Positions 8,330 through 17,958 of a stretch of DNA of 64,000 nucleotides are shown piece after piece. The DNA is from Methylomarinovum caldicuralii (GTDB lineage: Bacteria > Pseudomonadota > Gammaproteobacteria > Methylococcales > Methylothermaceae). Location of the stretch: contig NZ_AP024714.1 of assembly GCF_033126985.1 (NCBI RefSeq), positions 1,876,990 through 1,940,989 on the forward strand. Reading direction: 5' to 3'. A program made the position numbers and the translations under genes. How positions within the stretch are numbered: position 1 is the first letter of the stretch; the number at the start of each line of letters is the position of its first letter. A model generated the notes under the pieces. The model saw nothing but the letters and a program-made list of their open reading frames with translations, was not told where the DNA came from and did no database searches.

Positions 8330-9161
8330 GTCCACCAAAATCAACTATGAGCCTTTTATTTATGCCAAACATTTTATACACATAGGCAGAAACAAGCCAG
8401 TATGCGATTACGGGATCCCTAAAGTACCTGAATAACCTATAAAAAATTGAAATTATATTATCTAGACTATTTCTACTCCTACCCATTACCATTCTAAAAT
8501 ATCTATCATGATTATATCTACTTTCATTTACCAATGATTGTGAACCTGTTATAGAACTGTCGTGAACCCTAAAAGCAGACAAAAACTCTTTGCTTTTCTT
8601 GAATTTGCACCCACTCAATGCCATTTTCAGAAATAACTCTCCATCCCAGCTTGTGCGATTATTGACATTGAATCCACCAGCCTTGTGGTATGCACTTCTT
8701 CTGAAAAATGTACTTTGCTGTGCCACATTTATCCCCCAATAAACATAAGAAACAGGAGAGATCTCATCACCCTGAATTGTTTTTATAATGTTCAGACCAT
8801 CATCAACCATATATAAACGCCCGGTCATAACATCAACGTCGAGATTTTTCTTGAAAAACTCAACAACACGGGATATGGCGCCAGGCAACAAAATATCATC
8901 CGAATTCAAAAAACCATAAATATCGCCAGTTGCATAGGAGAACCCTTTGCTTAACCCATCAGCCGGCCCATCGTCTGGTTCGAAAATTATGTGGTCGATG
9001 CAGTTCCGATATCGTTCAATGATTTGACGGCTGCCATCCGTCGATCCGGGATCGATGACAATGTATTCGATATCAGGATAATCCTGTTCTAGTACCGAAC
9101 GAATCGCATCTTCTAGAAATCTGGCCTGGTTGTAAGAGATCGTGACGATTGATACCTTCAT
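8316..9161 (-). CDS. GT2 family glycosyltransferase
   Basis: 281 residues, GT-A fold. Start 'MKVSIVTISYNQARFLEDAI', then 'YIVIDPGSTDGS' and 'GDIYGFLNSDDILLPGA' holding the metal-binding DxD-type motif (NSDD) near residue 100, and a catalytic-base region 'NRTSWDGELFLKMAL'. It would transfer a sugar from a nucleotide donor to the lipid-linked EPS intermediate. It is the AT-rich upstream member of a three-gene block transcribed leftwards and starts 9 bp after the stop of the polymerase/ligase gene. Sugar specificity not deducible. Confidence 0.88.
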   Translation of the reverse strand: MKVSIVTISYNQARFLEDAIRSVLEQDYPDIEYIVIDPGSTDGSRQIIERYRNCIDHIIFEPDDGPADGLSKGFSYATGDIYGFLNSDDILLPGAISRVVEFFKKNLDVDVMTGRLYMVDDGLNIIKTIQGDEISPVSYVYWGINVAQQSTFFRRSAYHKAGGFNVNNRTSWDGELFLKMALSGCKFKKSKEFLSAFRVHDSSITGSQSLVNESRYNHDRYFRMVMGRSRNSLDNIISIFYRLFRYFRDPVIAYWLVSAYVYKMFGINKRLIVDFGGHDEN

Positions 9162-9170
9162 GCCTGCCTC

Positions 9171-10493
9171 TCAAACGCATACAGAAGTCGCTGCAAGCGA
9201 CATGTACCGCTTCTCAGCCCTGACAAAGCGCCAGGAAATAAACAACACCGTCAACTTCAGGGCCCAAGCAAACCGAGTCATAGATCCAAAAGGAGAAAAT
9301 AACACATCCCAGATGCTCAGCAACGCCAAGAAAACCAAGGGGGCAAAAAGGACATTAGGCGTTCGGAATGAATGCCATGCTATCTTGACTACCCAGATCC
9401 ATACAAAAACCCAGAAGGCTGCCCCCAGAATGCCGGCCCATACCCAAGCCTGCAACAAGTGCGAGTGCGCAGGAATCAGATCCGAATGCTCAATGGCATA
9501 CTTGAGTTGCCCTTTATCCCGCTGATAACCGAGATCCAAAAGAAAGAGCAGGTATTTCCGATATTTCGGATCCTTCGGCCATGAACCGTGGCCAATAATC
9601 GGCGAATCCATCACGGCAAATAGCGCTGGAATCATCTCAATACGCCCACCGATGAGTAAGCCTAGCTTACCGGTGGCTTGAATTTCATATTTCATCCTTG
9701 CCTCTTCACCCAGCCACCCCTGTTCGGCTGCATGACCATAGAGCTGCTTCAACCCCGTTACGGAAACGCCCAGAATGATCACAAAGGCCACCATCTTCCC
9801 GAAGGAGATGCGCTGGCGCAACTGCTCGCCAAAGCGCGATGCGCGTAACCCAATGAGCACCGCAGCCAAGATCGTAAAACCTCCCAGCGACCGTGCATGC
9901 AGATAGATGGAAAGTAATCCAAGAAGCAGAAGAAACGGGACATATCGCCGCATCCTACGTATATCCGCACCGCACCGCCAGCCAATCCAAGTGAACACCA
10001 GTAGGGTAAACGGATATCCGAAGCCGAACTTCCAAGGCTCTCCAGAAAAATATATGGAGGGTTGCACGATCGGCTGAACGAGCCATCCCAGCGCATAGCC
10101 AAACAGCAGCAGATAGACCCGCCGGGGCCGTTCGGATACCAGCATGTAAATCACGGCAAAATCCACAAAAAACACGGTAATAGCCGCCCATCCGCGTGCC
10201 ATATCCATGGCAGGTGTATGGCGGATCAGATCCGTGCATATTTGGGCAAACAACCAAACACCTAACATCAGGAGCAGTGTGGAAACCGGTCTTGCAGCTA
10301 ACCACCGCCGCTTCTCCAGCCAAATAACCGGCCCCAGAGCCGCAAGCGCAAGCTCGGTAGGATACAGCTCGCCGACGAGGTTGATGTGGTAAAAGGAGCC
10401 CAGCCCTATAAAGAAAAGCAACCCATCGATCCAGCTTGAGTACCGGACCCGATATACGGGTACTTGGGCTTGCACTGCCATCCCGCGGTCCAT
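9171..10493 (-). CDS. O-antigen ligase/Wzy polymerase-like membrane protein
   Basis: Up to 440 residues (an ATG at 10481 is an alternative start). At least ten hydrophobic segments are visible, with a periplasmic loop ending 'EHSDLIPAHSHLLQAWVWAG' before the last helices; this H-x-H-region loop is the signature of the Wzy_C/O-antigen-ligase superfamily. In a cluster with a Wzx flippase it is most likely the EPS polymerase (Wzy), which joins undecaprenyl-linked repeat units in the periplasm; a ligase role cannot be excluded. It lies directly after the flippase gene. Confidence 0.8.
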   Translation of the reverse strand: MDRGMAVQAQVPVYRVRYSSWIDGLLFFIGLGSFYHINLVGELYPTELALAALGPVIWLEKRRWLAARPVSTLLLMLGVWLFAQICTDLIRHTPAMDMARGWAAITVFFVDFAVIYMLVSERPRRVYLLLFGYALGWLVQPIVQPSIYFSGEPWKFGFGYPFTLLVFTWIGWRCGADIRRMRRYVPFLLLLGLLSIYLHARSLGGFTILAAVLIGLRASRFGEQLRQRISFGKMVAFVIILGVSVTGLKQLYGHAAEQGWLGEEARMKYEIQATGKLGLLIGGRIEMIPALFAVMDSPIIGHGSWPKDPKYRKYLLFLLDLGYQRDKGQLKYAIEHSDLIPAHSHLLQAWVWAGILGAAFWVFVWIWVVKIAWHSFRTPNVLFAPLVFLALLSIWDVLFSPFGSMTRFAWALKLTVLFISWRFVRAEKRYMSLAATSVCV

Positions 10494-11981
10494 CTATAAC
10501 TCCCGAATCGCCCTAGCCGGCGCGAACCGGCGCCACAGAAAGCCCCGAACTGGATGCCGCCAGGCAACCGCCGTCAAAAGCAGGGAAGCTGCAAGCAGGA
10601 CCGAGAACCGCACCCAGACATCGTCCGTTCTGTTCCAAGCCAGATGCGCCGCAGCAACTGCGATCAGACCCGCACCGGCTAGCCCACCGCTGCCTTCGAA
10701 CCCCATGCTGTGCAACCTGATACCGGCCCGTATTTGATAGGCGAACACCAACAGCCAACTCCCCAACACCAATGCAGTCGCATACGCCAAGGCCACGCCT
10801 GCCGCACCATACCACAGTCCCAACCACCAGCCAAGCAGGCCGTTCAATATTCCCATAGTCACATGGGAAACCGTATTCCAGCCGACCCGCCCGCTGCCAA
10901 GATTGGCAAAATAGGCCGGCCCATTGAACAGATTGGCGAACCAACCTCCGATGCTTACCTGGAGTAGGAGCAGGAACTGCGGCTCCAACCGGCCCAGCAG
11001 CAGCCAACTCACCCCGCCACTCCAGACATCGAGCAAGGCAAAGACCGGAATGGCGACGAAGGCAAGGGCCCGCATGTTCTGCCGGTAGAATTCCCGCATG
11101 TGTTCCGGCGACCGTTCCACGATCTCGGCGACCTTCGGCACCACTGCCCGATTGGCTGCCATGATCAGCGAACGGACTTTCAACACCACCTGATTAGCCA
11201 TTTCGAAATAGCCCACCGCCTCGGACCCGCCGAAACGGACCATCAGCGCCTTGGTCAAGGGATCGAAAAGCAATATGAACACACCCGCGATTTGGACGTT
11301 GACTCCGTAAGCGAGCATCCCCCGCAACTGGCGCCAGGACCAACGGCAGGGTATCCAGGGTGTCTTTGGTAGTGTCCGCCGTAACAAGAGCCAGCCAATT
11401 ACAAGCAGGAACAGCCCCTGGCCGATCTGGGCCCACGCCAGCCCCATCAAACCGTACCGGGGAATCAACCAGACAGCGAGCCCAACCATCAGCCCTTGCC
11501 CAAGAATCACCATGCCAGCACGCAGGTCCATCCGCTGACATCCATCAAGGCCGGACTGGAACACCGCAGCCAGCATCGCCAGCCCAAGGGAAACTAAGCC
11601 ATAGGGCATAAGGGCCCTAGCCTGCAGCAAATGCGCATCTTCAAAAAGATGCTGCATCAGCCAGAAAAGGGGCTGATAAAGCGACGGAAGCAACAGGGTC
11701 AGCACCGCTAAAAGGCTCAGAAACGCCACCTCAACCACCTGAGCCGCCTCATCAAGCTCCGCCCGGGCCAGTGACCGAGCGACAAAGCGCGTCACTGCCG
11801 CGCTCAACCCCAGATCGCTCAGACGAGTGGCGGATGCCGTAGCGATTACAACCGACCATACTCCGAGTGCTGCAATCCCTAGACGATCACTGATATACCG
11901 ATAGAGCGCAAAGAGCAGCACTGCGCTAATGACCATTTGCAGGACATTGGCGGTGGCGTTGCGGGCAAGGGTAGCGCTCAT
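10494..11981 (-). CDS. Wzx-type oligosaccharide flippase
   Basis: 495 residues from the ATG at 11981, which overlaps the stop of the methyltransferase by ATGA (a longer frame to 12026 is less likely). About 12-14 predicted membrane helices; the N-terminal 'LARNATANVLQMVISAVLLFALYRYI' and 'RLSDLGLSAAVTRFVARSLA' resemble the MATE-like polysaccharide transporter superfamily. It should flip the undecaprenyl-pyrophosphate-linked repeat unit across the inner membrane, feeding the adjacent Wzy-like protein. Confidence 0.85.
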   Translation of the reverse strand: MSATLARNATANVLQMVISAVLLFALYRYISDRLGIAALGVWSVVIATASATRLSDLGLSAAVTRFVARSLARAELDEAAQVVEVAFLSLLAVLTLLLPSLYQPLFWLMQHLFEDAHLLQARALMPYGLVSLGLAMLAAVFQSGLDGCQRMDLRAGMVILGQGLMVGLAVWLIPRYGLMGLAWAQIGQGLFLLVIGWLLLRRTLPKTPWIPCRWSWRQLRGMLAYGVNVQIAGVFILLFDPLTKALMVRFGGSEAVGYFEMANQVVLKVRSLIMAANRAVVPKVAEIVERSPEHMREFYRQNMRALAFVAIPVFALLDVWSGGVSWLLLGRLEPQFLLLLQVSIGGWFANLFNGPAYFANLGSGRVGWNTVSHVTMGILNGLLGWWLGLWYGAAGVALAYATALVLGSWLLVFAYQIRAGIRLHSMGFEGSGGLAGAGLIAVAAAHLAWNRTDDVWVRFSVLLAASLLLTAVAWRHPVRGFLWRRFAPARAIREL

Positions 11982-12940
11982 GGTTTGCGTAACACCACGA
12001 GGAAGTGATCCTTCGCTCCTGGCCATGGGGGAGGATAATCGGCCAACTCAGGGAAGCGCTGCGCATCATGGCCGCCCAAACCTTTTTTTCGGAGATGCCG
12101 TATGACACCTGGCAGAAAACGGTAGACGAGATTGATGGCAAAGCCCCTAAGAAACTGAGTCCAGCGATAGTCTGCATGCGCAAAGAAGGAAAGATGCTCG
12201 ATCTCAAGCCCATACCGTTCTGCCTGAAGCTTGGCCCACATTGGAGAGATGAAGGCCATGTTTTCGGCGCATGTGCAATATAGATAGCGTCCGCCCATCA
12301 GGCGCCAAGTCCAGGCATCCAGATTGCCCGTCGAAATCAGAACCCTTCCTCCATTTCCAACATGATCAAGCATTTGCTTCAGAAAAAGGCGGGGGTTCTC
12401 GACGTGCTCGATGACATCGATCGCCGTGATACAATCGAATGTGCCGCGAATTTCAAAAAAATCCGCTCCAATGATTTTTATGCCTCTACTCTCGCCCCTT
12501 TTTCTCGCGCTGGGATGGATCTCGATGCCATAACACTGAAAACGCCCTACCAAGGGAGCTAAAAAGGCACCGTCAAAACATCCTACATCAAGAATGCTGG
12601 CGCCTTCGGGAAAATTTTGTAGTAGAAACTCGCGCGTGCTTCTCCAGTCTTGCCGACCTTCTTGCTTCTGCGACCACGTATCCTCACGACCTTCAGCATA
12701 AAGGCGATCCAGTTCTCCCTTTCCAAGCCTGGGACAACGAAATCCAAGGTGGCACTCGGAACACCGATAAAGTCTGCCTCCGTCCAATGGGCTCGGTAGC
12801 ACCCTGCCCGCAAATCCATCTGCAGCAGGAATCGGTCCAATCATTAGACTACTAGCGCCGCAGTCTGGGAAGCACGGAGCCTCAAACTCCAATCCGGATT
12901 GCGTCCTTACCTGCTTGGTTTCGGCCATCTTCCTCGTCAC
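11978..12940 (-). CDS. class I SAM-dependent methyltransferase
   Basis: 320 residues. An N-terminal cysteine pair region ('CFPDCG', '[13 protein letters not shown]') looks like a zinc ribbon; the catalytic domain starts near residue 110 with motif I '[17 protein letters not shown]', then '[13 protein letters not shown]' and '[20 protein letters not shown]'. This is the Methyltransf_23 type often found in EPS and LPS loci, methylating a sugar. Both ends overlap neighbours by 4 bp (fcl upstream, flippase downstream), so it is translationally coupled inside the EPS operon. Substrate unknown. Confidence 0.82.
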   Translation of the reverse strand: MTRKMAETKQVRTQSGLEFEAPCFPDCGASSLMIGPIPAADGFAGRVLPSPLDGGRLYRCSECHLGFRCPRLGKGELDRLYAEGREDTWSQKQEGRQDWRSTREFLLQNFPEGASILDVGCFDGAFLAPLVGRFQCYGIEIHPSARKRGESRGIKIIGADFFEIRGTFDCITAIDVIEHVENPRLFLKQMLDHVGNGGRVLISTGNLDAWTWRLMGGRYLYCTCAENMAFISPMWAKLQAERYGLEIEHLSFFAHADYRWTQFLRGFAINLVYRFLPGVIRHLRKKGLGGHDAQRFPELADYPPPWPGAKDHFLVVLRKP

Positions 12941-13905
12941 TTCCTGAACTCATTCTGGTGTTTCAAAAACCATTCGTAGGTATCTTTCAATCCTGCCTTC
13001 AGCGGGATGGTGGCTTTCCATCCCAGGCGATGAAGCTTCGATACATCCAACAGCTTCCGGGGTGTACCATCGGGCTTGTTCGCATCCCAGACGATCTCGC
13101 CCTGAAAACCGACCACCTCCTTCATGGCTTCGGCCAGCTCTCGAATCGTGCAGTCCACGCCGGTCCCCACGTTGATATGCGAAAGCATCGGCTCGGTGTG
13201 GGCGTGATAGGTTTCCTCATCCAGATTCATCACGAACACCGCAGCGTCGGCCAGGTCGTCCACATGCAGAAACTCGCGCCTCGGGGTTCCAGTCCCCCAG
13301 ACGACCACTTGCCGGTCCCCCCGCAGCTTCGCCTCGTGAAAGCGCCGCATCAGCGCCGGGATCACATGCGAGTTTTCAGGATGGAAGTTGTCGTTCGGCC
13401 CATAGAGATTCGTCGGCATGACCGAGCGGTAATCCCTACCATATTGGCGATTGTAGCTCTCGCACAGCTTGATGCCGGCAATCTTGGCAACGGCATAAGG
13501 CTCGTTGGTCGGCTCAAGCGGCCCCGTCAACAGGGCCTCTTCCCTCATCGGCTGCTCGGCCAGTTTGGGATAGATGCAGGAAGAGCCGAGAAACAGCAGC
13601 TTCTGCACATCGTTTAGGTGCGCCGCATGAATGACGTTCGCCTCGATCATCAGGTTCTGATAGATGAACTCGGCTGGATAGGTATTGTTGGCATGGATGC
13701 CGCCCACCTTCGCGGCCGCGAGATAGACCTGATCGATCTTCTCGCCGGCGAAAAAGGCGTTGACCGCAGCCTGGTCCGTCAGGTCCAGCTCGGCATGGGT
13801 GCGGGTGACGATTTCAACGTTATCTTCCCGCTGCAGCCTCCGCACGATCGCCGAACCCACCATGCCCCGATGGCCGGCGACATAGATCTTAGTATTCTGC
13901 TCCAT
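12937..13905 (-). CDS. fcl: GDP-L-fucose synthase
   Basis: 322 residues from ATG 13905 ([20 protein letters not shown]); upstream in-frame codons overlap gmd and are rejected. SDR fold with the NADP-binding '[14 protein letters not shown]', active-site '[20 protein letters not shown]', catalytic Ser in '[11 protein letters not shown]' and YxxxK in '[10 protein letters not shown]'. Converts GDP-4-keto-6-deoxymannose to GDP-L-fucose by epimerisation and NADPH reduction. Lies 5 bp after gmd, which makes its substrate, so the EPS very probably contains L-fucose or a derivative. Confidence 0.95.
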   Translation of the reverse strand: MEQNTKIYVAGHRGMVGSAIVRRLQREDNVEIVTRTHAELDLTDQAAVNAFFAGEKIDQVYLAAAKVGGIHANNTYPAEFIYQNLMIEANVIHAAHLNDVQKLLFLGSSCIYPKLAEQPMREEALLTGPLEPTNEPYAVAKIAGIKLCESYNRQYGRDYRSVMPTNLYGPNDNFHPENSHVIPALMRRFHEAKLRGDRQVVVWGTGTPRREFLHVDDLADAAVFVMNLDEETYHAHTEPMLSHINVGTGVDCTIRELAEAMKEVVGFQGEIVWDANKPDGTPRKLLDVSKLHRLGWKATIPLKAGLKDTYEWFLKHQNEFRK

Positions 13906-13910
13906 CGGCC

Positions 13911-15017
13911 TCACTCGTGGTAATTGAACACCCGATACCCGCGGCTGCGGCACAGCTCGTCGCGCTCGGCCGCCTTCAAGTCCTCCCGAACCATTTCCCG
14001 AACCAGCTCCTTGAAAGTGATCCGAGGCCGCCAGCCGAGTTTTTCCCGGGCCTTGGCGGGATCCCCCAGAAGGGTATCAACTTCGGCGGGGCGGAAATAG
14101 CGCGGATCCACCGCCACGATGCACTCCCCTGTCTCGCGGTCGTAACCTTTCTCCGCCTCGCCCTGTCCGCGCCATTCAATCTGCCCGCCCAATTCCTGCC
14201 AGGCGAGCTCGACGAATTCACGCACGGAATGCTGCTCGCCGGTGGCAATGACGAAATCCTCCGGCTCCGGCTGCTGCAGGATTAACCATTGGGCCTCCAC
14301 GTAGTCCTTTGCATGCCCCCAGTCACGGCGGGCATCGAGATTACCCAGATACAGGCGGGCCTGCAACCCGAGCTTGATGCGGGCCAATCCCCTGGTGATC
14401 TTGCGAGTGACGAAGGTTTCCCCCCGGATGGGGCTTTCATGATTGAACAGAATACCATTGCAGGCATACAGGCCGTAGGCCTCACGGTAGTTGACGGTGA
14501 TCCAGTAACCGTAAAGCTTGGCGACTCCATAGGGACTGCGCGGATAGAACGGGGTGGTTTCCGTCTGCGGAATTTCCTGGACCTTACCGTACAGTTCGGA
14601 AGTCGAGGCCTGGTAAAAGCGGGTTTTCTTCTCGATCCCCAGGATGCGGATAGCCTCCAGTAGGCGCAGCGTGCCGATGGCGTCGGCATTGGCGGTGTAC
14701 TCCGGGGATTCGAAGGAAACCGCCACGTGGCTTTGGGCCGCCAGATTGTAAATTTCATCCGGCTGAATCTTCTGCACCAAACGGATGAGATTGGTGGAAT
14801 CGGTCAGGTCGCCGTAGTGGAGAATGAAATGACGATCCGCCTCGTGGGGATCCTGGTACAAATGATCGATGCGGTCAGTGTTGAACAGGGAGGCCCGACG
14901 CTTGATACCGTGGACGGTATAACCCCTGGAAAGCAGAAATTCTGCCAGATAAGCGCCATCCTGACCGGTGATGCCGGTGATCAGGGCGACCTTTTTGCCA
15001 TTTTCTTCAGCCGTCAC
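13911..15017 (-). CDS. gmd: GDP-mannose 4,6-dehydratase
   Basis: 368 residues. Rossmann motif '[19 protein letters not shown]' near residue 13, '[20 protein letters not shown]', catalytic region '[19 protein letters not shown]' and '[20 protein letters not shown]' (YxxxK). Dehydrates GDP-D-mannose to GDP-4-keto-6-deoxy-D-mannose in the cytoplasm, first committed step to GDP-L-fucose. Followed by fcl in the same operon. It starts 23 bp after the stop of wcaJ. Confidence 0.96.
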   Translation of the reverse strand: MTAEENGKKVALITGITGQDGAYLAEFLLSRGYTVHGIKRRASLFNTDRIDHLYQDPHEADRHFILHYGDLTDSTNLIRLVQKIQPDEIYNLAAQSHVAVSFESPEYTANADAIGTLRLLEAIRILGIEKKTRFYQASTSELYGKVQEIPQTETTPFYPRSPYGVAKLYGYWITVNYREAYGLYACNGILFNHESPIRGETFVTRKITRGLARIKLGLQARLYLGNLDARRDWGHAKDYVEAQWLILQQPEPEDFVIATGEQHSVREFVELAWQELGGQIEWRGQGEAEKGYDRETGECIVAVDPRYFRPAEVDTLLGDPAKAREKLGWRPRITFKELVREMVREDLKAAERDELCRSRGYRVFNYHE

Positions 15018-15040
15018 AGTAGACTCCTTGGTTTTTCAAT

Positions 15041-16456
15041 TCAATAGGCATTGGGCGAACGGAATCCCTTGAAGATCGTCAGAAAGATAATCTTCAGATC
15101 CAGCCACAAGGACCAGTGGCGGATATATTCGATATCGTGGCGCACCCGCATGGCCATTTTTTCCAACGTATCGGTTTCTCCCCGGAAGCCGTTGATCTGT
15201 GCCAACCCGGTGATGCCGGGTTTGACTTTGTGGCGCAGCATGTACCCTGGAATCAGTCTGCGATACTGTTCGTTGTGGGCCACCGCATGGGGTCGGGGTC
15301 CGACGATGGACATGGTGCCCTGGAGGACGTTGATGAACTGGGGCAGCTCGTCCAGCGAAGTGCGGCGCAGAAAGGCCCCGAAGGGGGTCACCCGCGCGTC
15401 GTTCTTTTTGGCCTGTTTCACGTCTTCACCGTCTTCGCACACCGTCATGGTACGGAATTTCCACACGATAATTTCCTGGCCATTGAAACCGTAGCGGCGC
15501 TGCTTGAAGATAACCGGCCCGGGAGACGACAGCTTCACCCCAATGGCAATGATCAACATGGGCAGGCTGATCAGCAGCAGAATCAAACTGCCCAGAACCA
15601 GGTCTTCCGCCCGTTTGAGCATACCATCCACGCCGCGGAAGGGGGTGTCATAGACACTGATCACCGGAATTCCCTGCAGCATATCCCAACGGGAATAGAG
15701 CAGATTGAAAACGAAAAAGTTGGGCACGTAGAAAACCGATAGGGTGCTGTCGCCCAGATGGGCAAGGATACTGCGGATGCGCTTCTCGGCGCTCATGGGC
15801 AACGTGATGAAGAGGCAGGCGATCCGGTGATGGCGGGCATCCTCATAGAGCTTCTTCAAGTCACCCAGCAAGGGAGTGCACGACTGCAACAACCGGCCCG
15901 GTTCCCGGTCGTCATAGTACCCGACAAACTGGTATCCCAGCCAGGGCATTTCCACAATCGCCACCTGCAAACGCTTTCCCAAGGCATTCGCCCCGACGAT
16001 CGCTACGGTTTTCCTGTTCCTACCCCGGTTGCGGAAGAAGGCAAGCAGCAGACGCCGCCCGCCGTATAATCCGACGAGCAATACCAGTACGGTTACGAAC
16101 CATACAAGAATGATCTTACGGGAAAACAGAGTGGCAGTTTTAGTAAGAAACAAGACAGCAACCAGGACTACAATGGCACAGACCCAGGCAAAGGCCAGCC
16201 TGCGCGCCTCCCTAGAGAAAGGGGATCCTCGCCAAGATTGATACACTTCCAGAGCTTCGGCAAAAAAACCGAAAAAAACGCTTCCGCCAAGTCCAAGCCA
16301 GAGGTAGGGAAGCGAAACCGGCATTCCTGTCCATTCCAAAAGAAAAACCAAAGACAAGAATATGGCGGCATTATCCAACAACCGAACCAGTGCAGTCAGC
16401 TTGGAATGGTGCGGACGAATGACACGGCTTACTGAGCTTTCTTCGTTACCGTTCAC
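15041..16456 (-). CDS. wcaJ: undecaprenyl-phosphate glucose phosphotransferase (WcaJ-type initiating sugar transferase)
   Basis: 471 residues. Four N-terminal membrane helices, a CoA_binding_3-like domain ('VAIVGANALGKRLQVAIV'), a fifth helix and the cytoplasmic transferase domain with 'KRAEDLVLGSLILL', 'GPVIFKQRRYGFNGQ', 'KFRTM', 'RRTSLDELPQFINVLQG' and 'MSIVGPRPHA'. It puts the first sugar-1-phosphate on undecaprenyl phosphate, starting each EPS repeat. The start codon is unusual: GTG 16454-16456 lies within the IS66-like terminus and overlaps the transposase stop (GTGA). The undisturbed version at 22540-22542 is GTGAATGAAGAA. The next ~258 bp are duplicated there. Confidence 0.92.
   Translation of the reverse strand: MNGNEESSVSRVIRPHHSKLTALVRLLDNAAIFLSLVFLLEWTGMPVSLPYLWLGLGGSVFFGFFAEALEVYQSWRGSPFSREARRLAFAWVCAIVVLVAVLFLTKTATLFSRKIILVWFVTVLVLLVGLYGGRRLLLAFFRNRGRNRKTVAIVGANALGKRLQVAIVEMPWLGYQFVGYYDDREPGRLLQSCTPLLGDLKKLYEDARHHRIACLFITLPMSAEKRIRSILAHLGDSTLSVFYVPNFFVFNLLYSRWDMLQGIPVISVYDTPFRGVDGMLKRAEDLVLGSLILLLISLPMLIIAIGVKLSSPGPVIFKQRRYGFNGQEIIVWKFRTMTVCEDGEDVKQAKKNDARVTPFGAFLRRTSLDELPQFINVLQGTMSIVGPRPHAVAHNEQYRRLIPGYMLRHKVKPGITGLAQINGFRGETDTLEKMAMRVRHDIEYIRHWSLWLDLKIIFLTIFKGFRSPNAY
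16187..16444 (+). repeat. 258-bp direct repeat, copy in intact wcaJ
   Basis: Identical to 22279-22536 except for one base (AAAGACAAG here, AAAGAAAAG there, changing Leu to Phe in the encoded protein), with no indels. It covers codons ~5-90 of wcaJ and ends exactly at the IS66-like terminus with CTTTCTTC. Confidence 0.95.
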
Positions 16457-17913
16457 GGGCTTGCCACTGGAAGTGGTTGAGGTTCCAGCAGGGGCAGGCG
16501 GAAGGTGACCTCGCCCTCTGCCATGCCCTGGGCGCAGATGGTCCGCAGGGTCTGATAGACGCCGATCTTGAGGCGCTTGCAGGTTTCGACCAGCGACAGG
16601 ATCATGGGTCGGAAGCAGTCACCGCGATGCGACTGGCTGAAGAAACGGGTCTTGCGCCAGATGACATAGGGGCGTAGGGCACGCTCTGCCGTGTTGTTGG
16701 TCATCGGTACGCCGGGATGGTCCAGGAAGGTCCAGAACCTGGGAAAATCGTCCAACAACTTGCGGCAGCTGCGACCGGTTTTGTTGTCGCCATGTCTTTG
16801 GGCGGCCTGTTCCAGTTCGCGCCGGAAGAGGGCTTTGAGGCGTTCCAATCGCCTTCGGTAGCGGTCGGATGGGTAATGGCTCTGTTGCCAGAGCTTGCCG
16901 CAGTGAACCGTCAGGCGGGCGGCCCGGAGCAGGCGTTCGCCATCTTCGCCGGCCTGTCCCTTGCGCCCGGCGATCCGTTCCAGGTTGCGGATGAGATGCG
17001 CCCAGCAGTATTGGTGTGAGTCCTGGGGATGGTCGTTGTAGGCCCCGTGGCGGTCGGTCACCAGGATTCCCTGGAAATCCCCCAACAGCTCACCGGCCGC
17101 ACCCTTGCCGCGGGAATAATGGGTCAGGAAATACGCCATCTGACCGGTCGTCAGCGCCCACAGCCAATAGATGCTGCGGCCCCGGTAGTGGCGGGTCTCG
17201 TCGGCATGGGCGATCAGCGCTTTTCTGACCGCCTCGCCAATCTGGTTGTAGACCGGACCCAGCCACGCCTGCAGCGGGATCTGGCTCTGGCTGATCGCCC
17301 CCAGGCTGAATTTCAGACCCCATTGTTCTTCCAGCAGCGCTTCGACTTCCCGCAGCGACAGGTGATAGCGCCCCGTCATCAAGCCAATCCACGCCACCAG
17401 CCCAGGTCCCATCTGGCCGCGGGGCACCTCATCCGGTAGCCGCCCCTGGTGCTTCTCACCACAACACCCACAGCGGCCTTCATACACCCGGTGTTCGACC
17501 ACCCGGTAACGAATCTCGGGCAGGTCGAACACCTGATGGGGACGGAATCCCCGCACCGCCACCGACCCACCGCACTCGCAGCGGCCATGGGGAAAGTAAT
17601 GCCGGACCTCGTCCACTGCTTCTGCCGGAACCAGAGCCCGCTCGTGCCTGGGATGTCCCACCTGCGCCCCTTTCTTGCGTCCCGTCGGTCGCTTGCCCTT
17701 GCGCTCGGCGCGCTTCTTCGTGCTGTCCTGGGAAGGTGGTTGGGAGGAATTGTCGGACCCCAAGGCCAACTGTTCCTCCAGTTCTTCCACTCGCGCCTGG
17801 ATCTGCTGAAATTCTCCCAGCGCCCGCCAAAGCGCTTCGATCACCCGGTGGCATTCCTCCACCGTCCCGGGCAAGGGAGGTGGGCGGCTCAGGTCCAGAT
17901 CAAATCCTTCCAT
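16453..17913 (-). CDS. tnpC: IS66-family transposase (TnpC)
   Basis: 486 residues. N-terminal coiled-coil/leucine-rich stretch ('RVEELEEQLALGSDNSSQPPSQD'), a zinc-binding region ('RCECGG', 'GRCGCCGEKH') near residues 120-155, then the DDE core: 'AHADETRHYRGRSIYWLWAL', 'LVTDRHGAYN', and the C-terminal 'MTNNTAERALRPYVIWRKT' with the acidic residue. No tnpA or tnpB accompanies it. The stop codon falls inside the left inverted repeat and overlaps the wcaJ start by 4 bp. The frame is intact, so the protein could be made. Confidence 0.93.
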   Translation of the reverse strand: MEGFDLDLSRPPPLPGTVEECHRVIEALWRALGEFQQIQARVEELEEQLALGSDNSSQPPSQDSTKKRAERKGKRPTGRKKGAQVGHPRHERALVPAEAVDEVRHYFPHGRCECGGSVAVRGFRPHQVFDLPEIRYRVVEHRVYEGRCGCCGEKHQGRLPDEVPRGQMGPGLVAWIGLMTGRYHLSLREVEALLEEQWGLKFSLGAISQSQIPLQAWLGPVYNQIGEAVRKALIAHADETRHYRGRSIYWLWALTTGQMAYFLTHYSRGKGAAGELLGDFQGILVTDRHGAYNDHPQDSHQYCWAHLIRNLERIAGRKGQAGEDGERLLRAARLTVHCGKLWQQSHYPSDRYRRRLERLKALFRRELEQAAQRHGDNKTGRSCRKLLDDFPRFWTFLDHPGVPMTNNTAERALRPYVIWRKTRFFSQSHRGDCFRPMILSLVETCKRLKIGVYQTLRTICAQGMAEGEVTFRLPLLEPQPLPVASP

Positions 17914-17958
17914 GCCCGCATTCTCCTGAATCTTCAGGCACTTGGCAAGACCGGCCGG

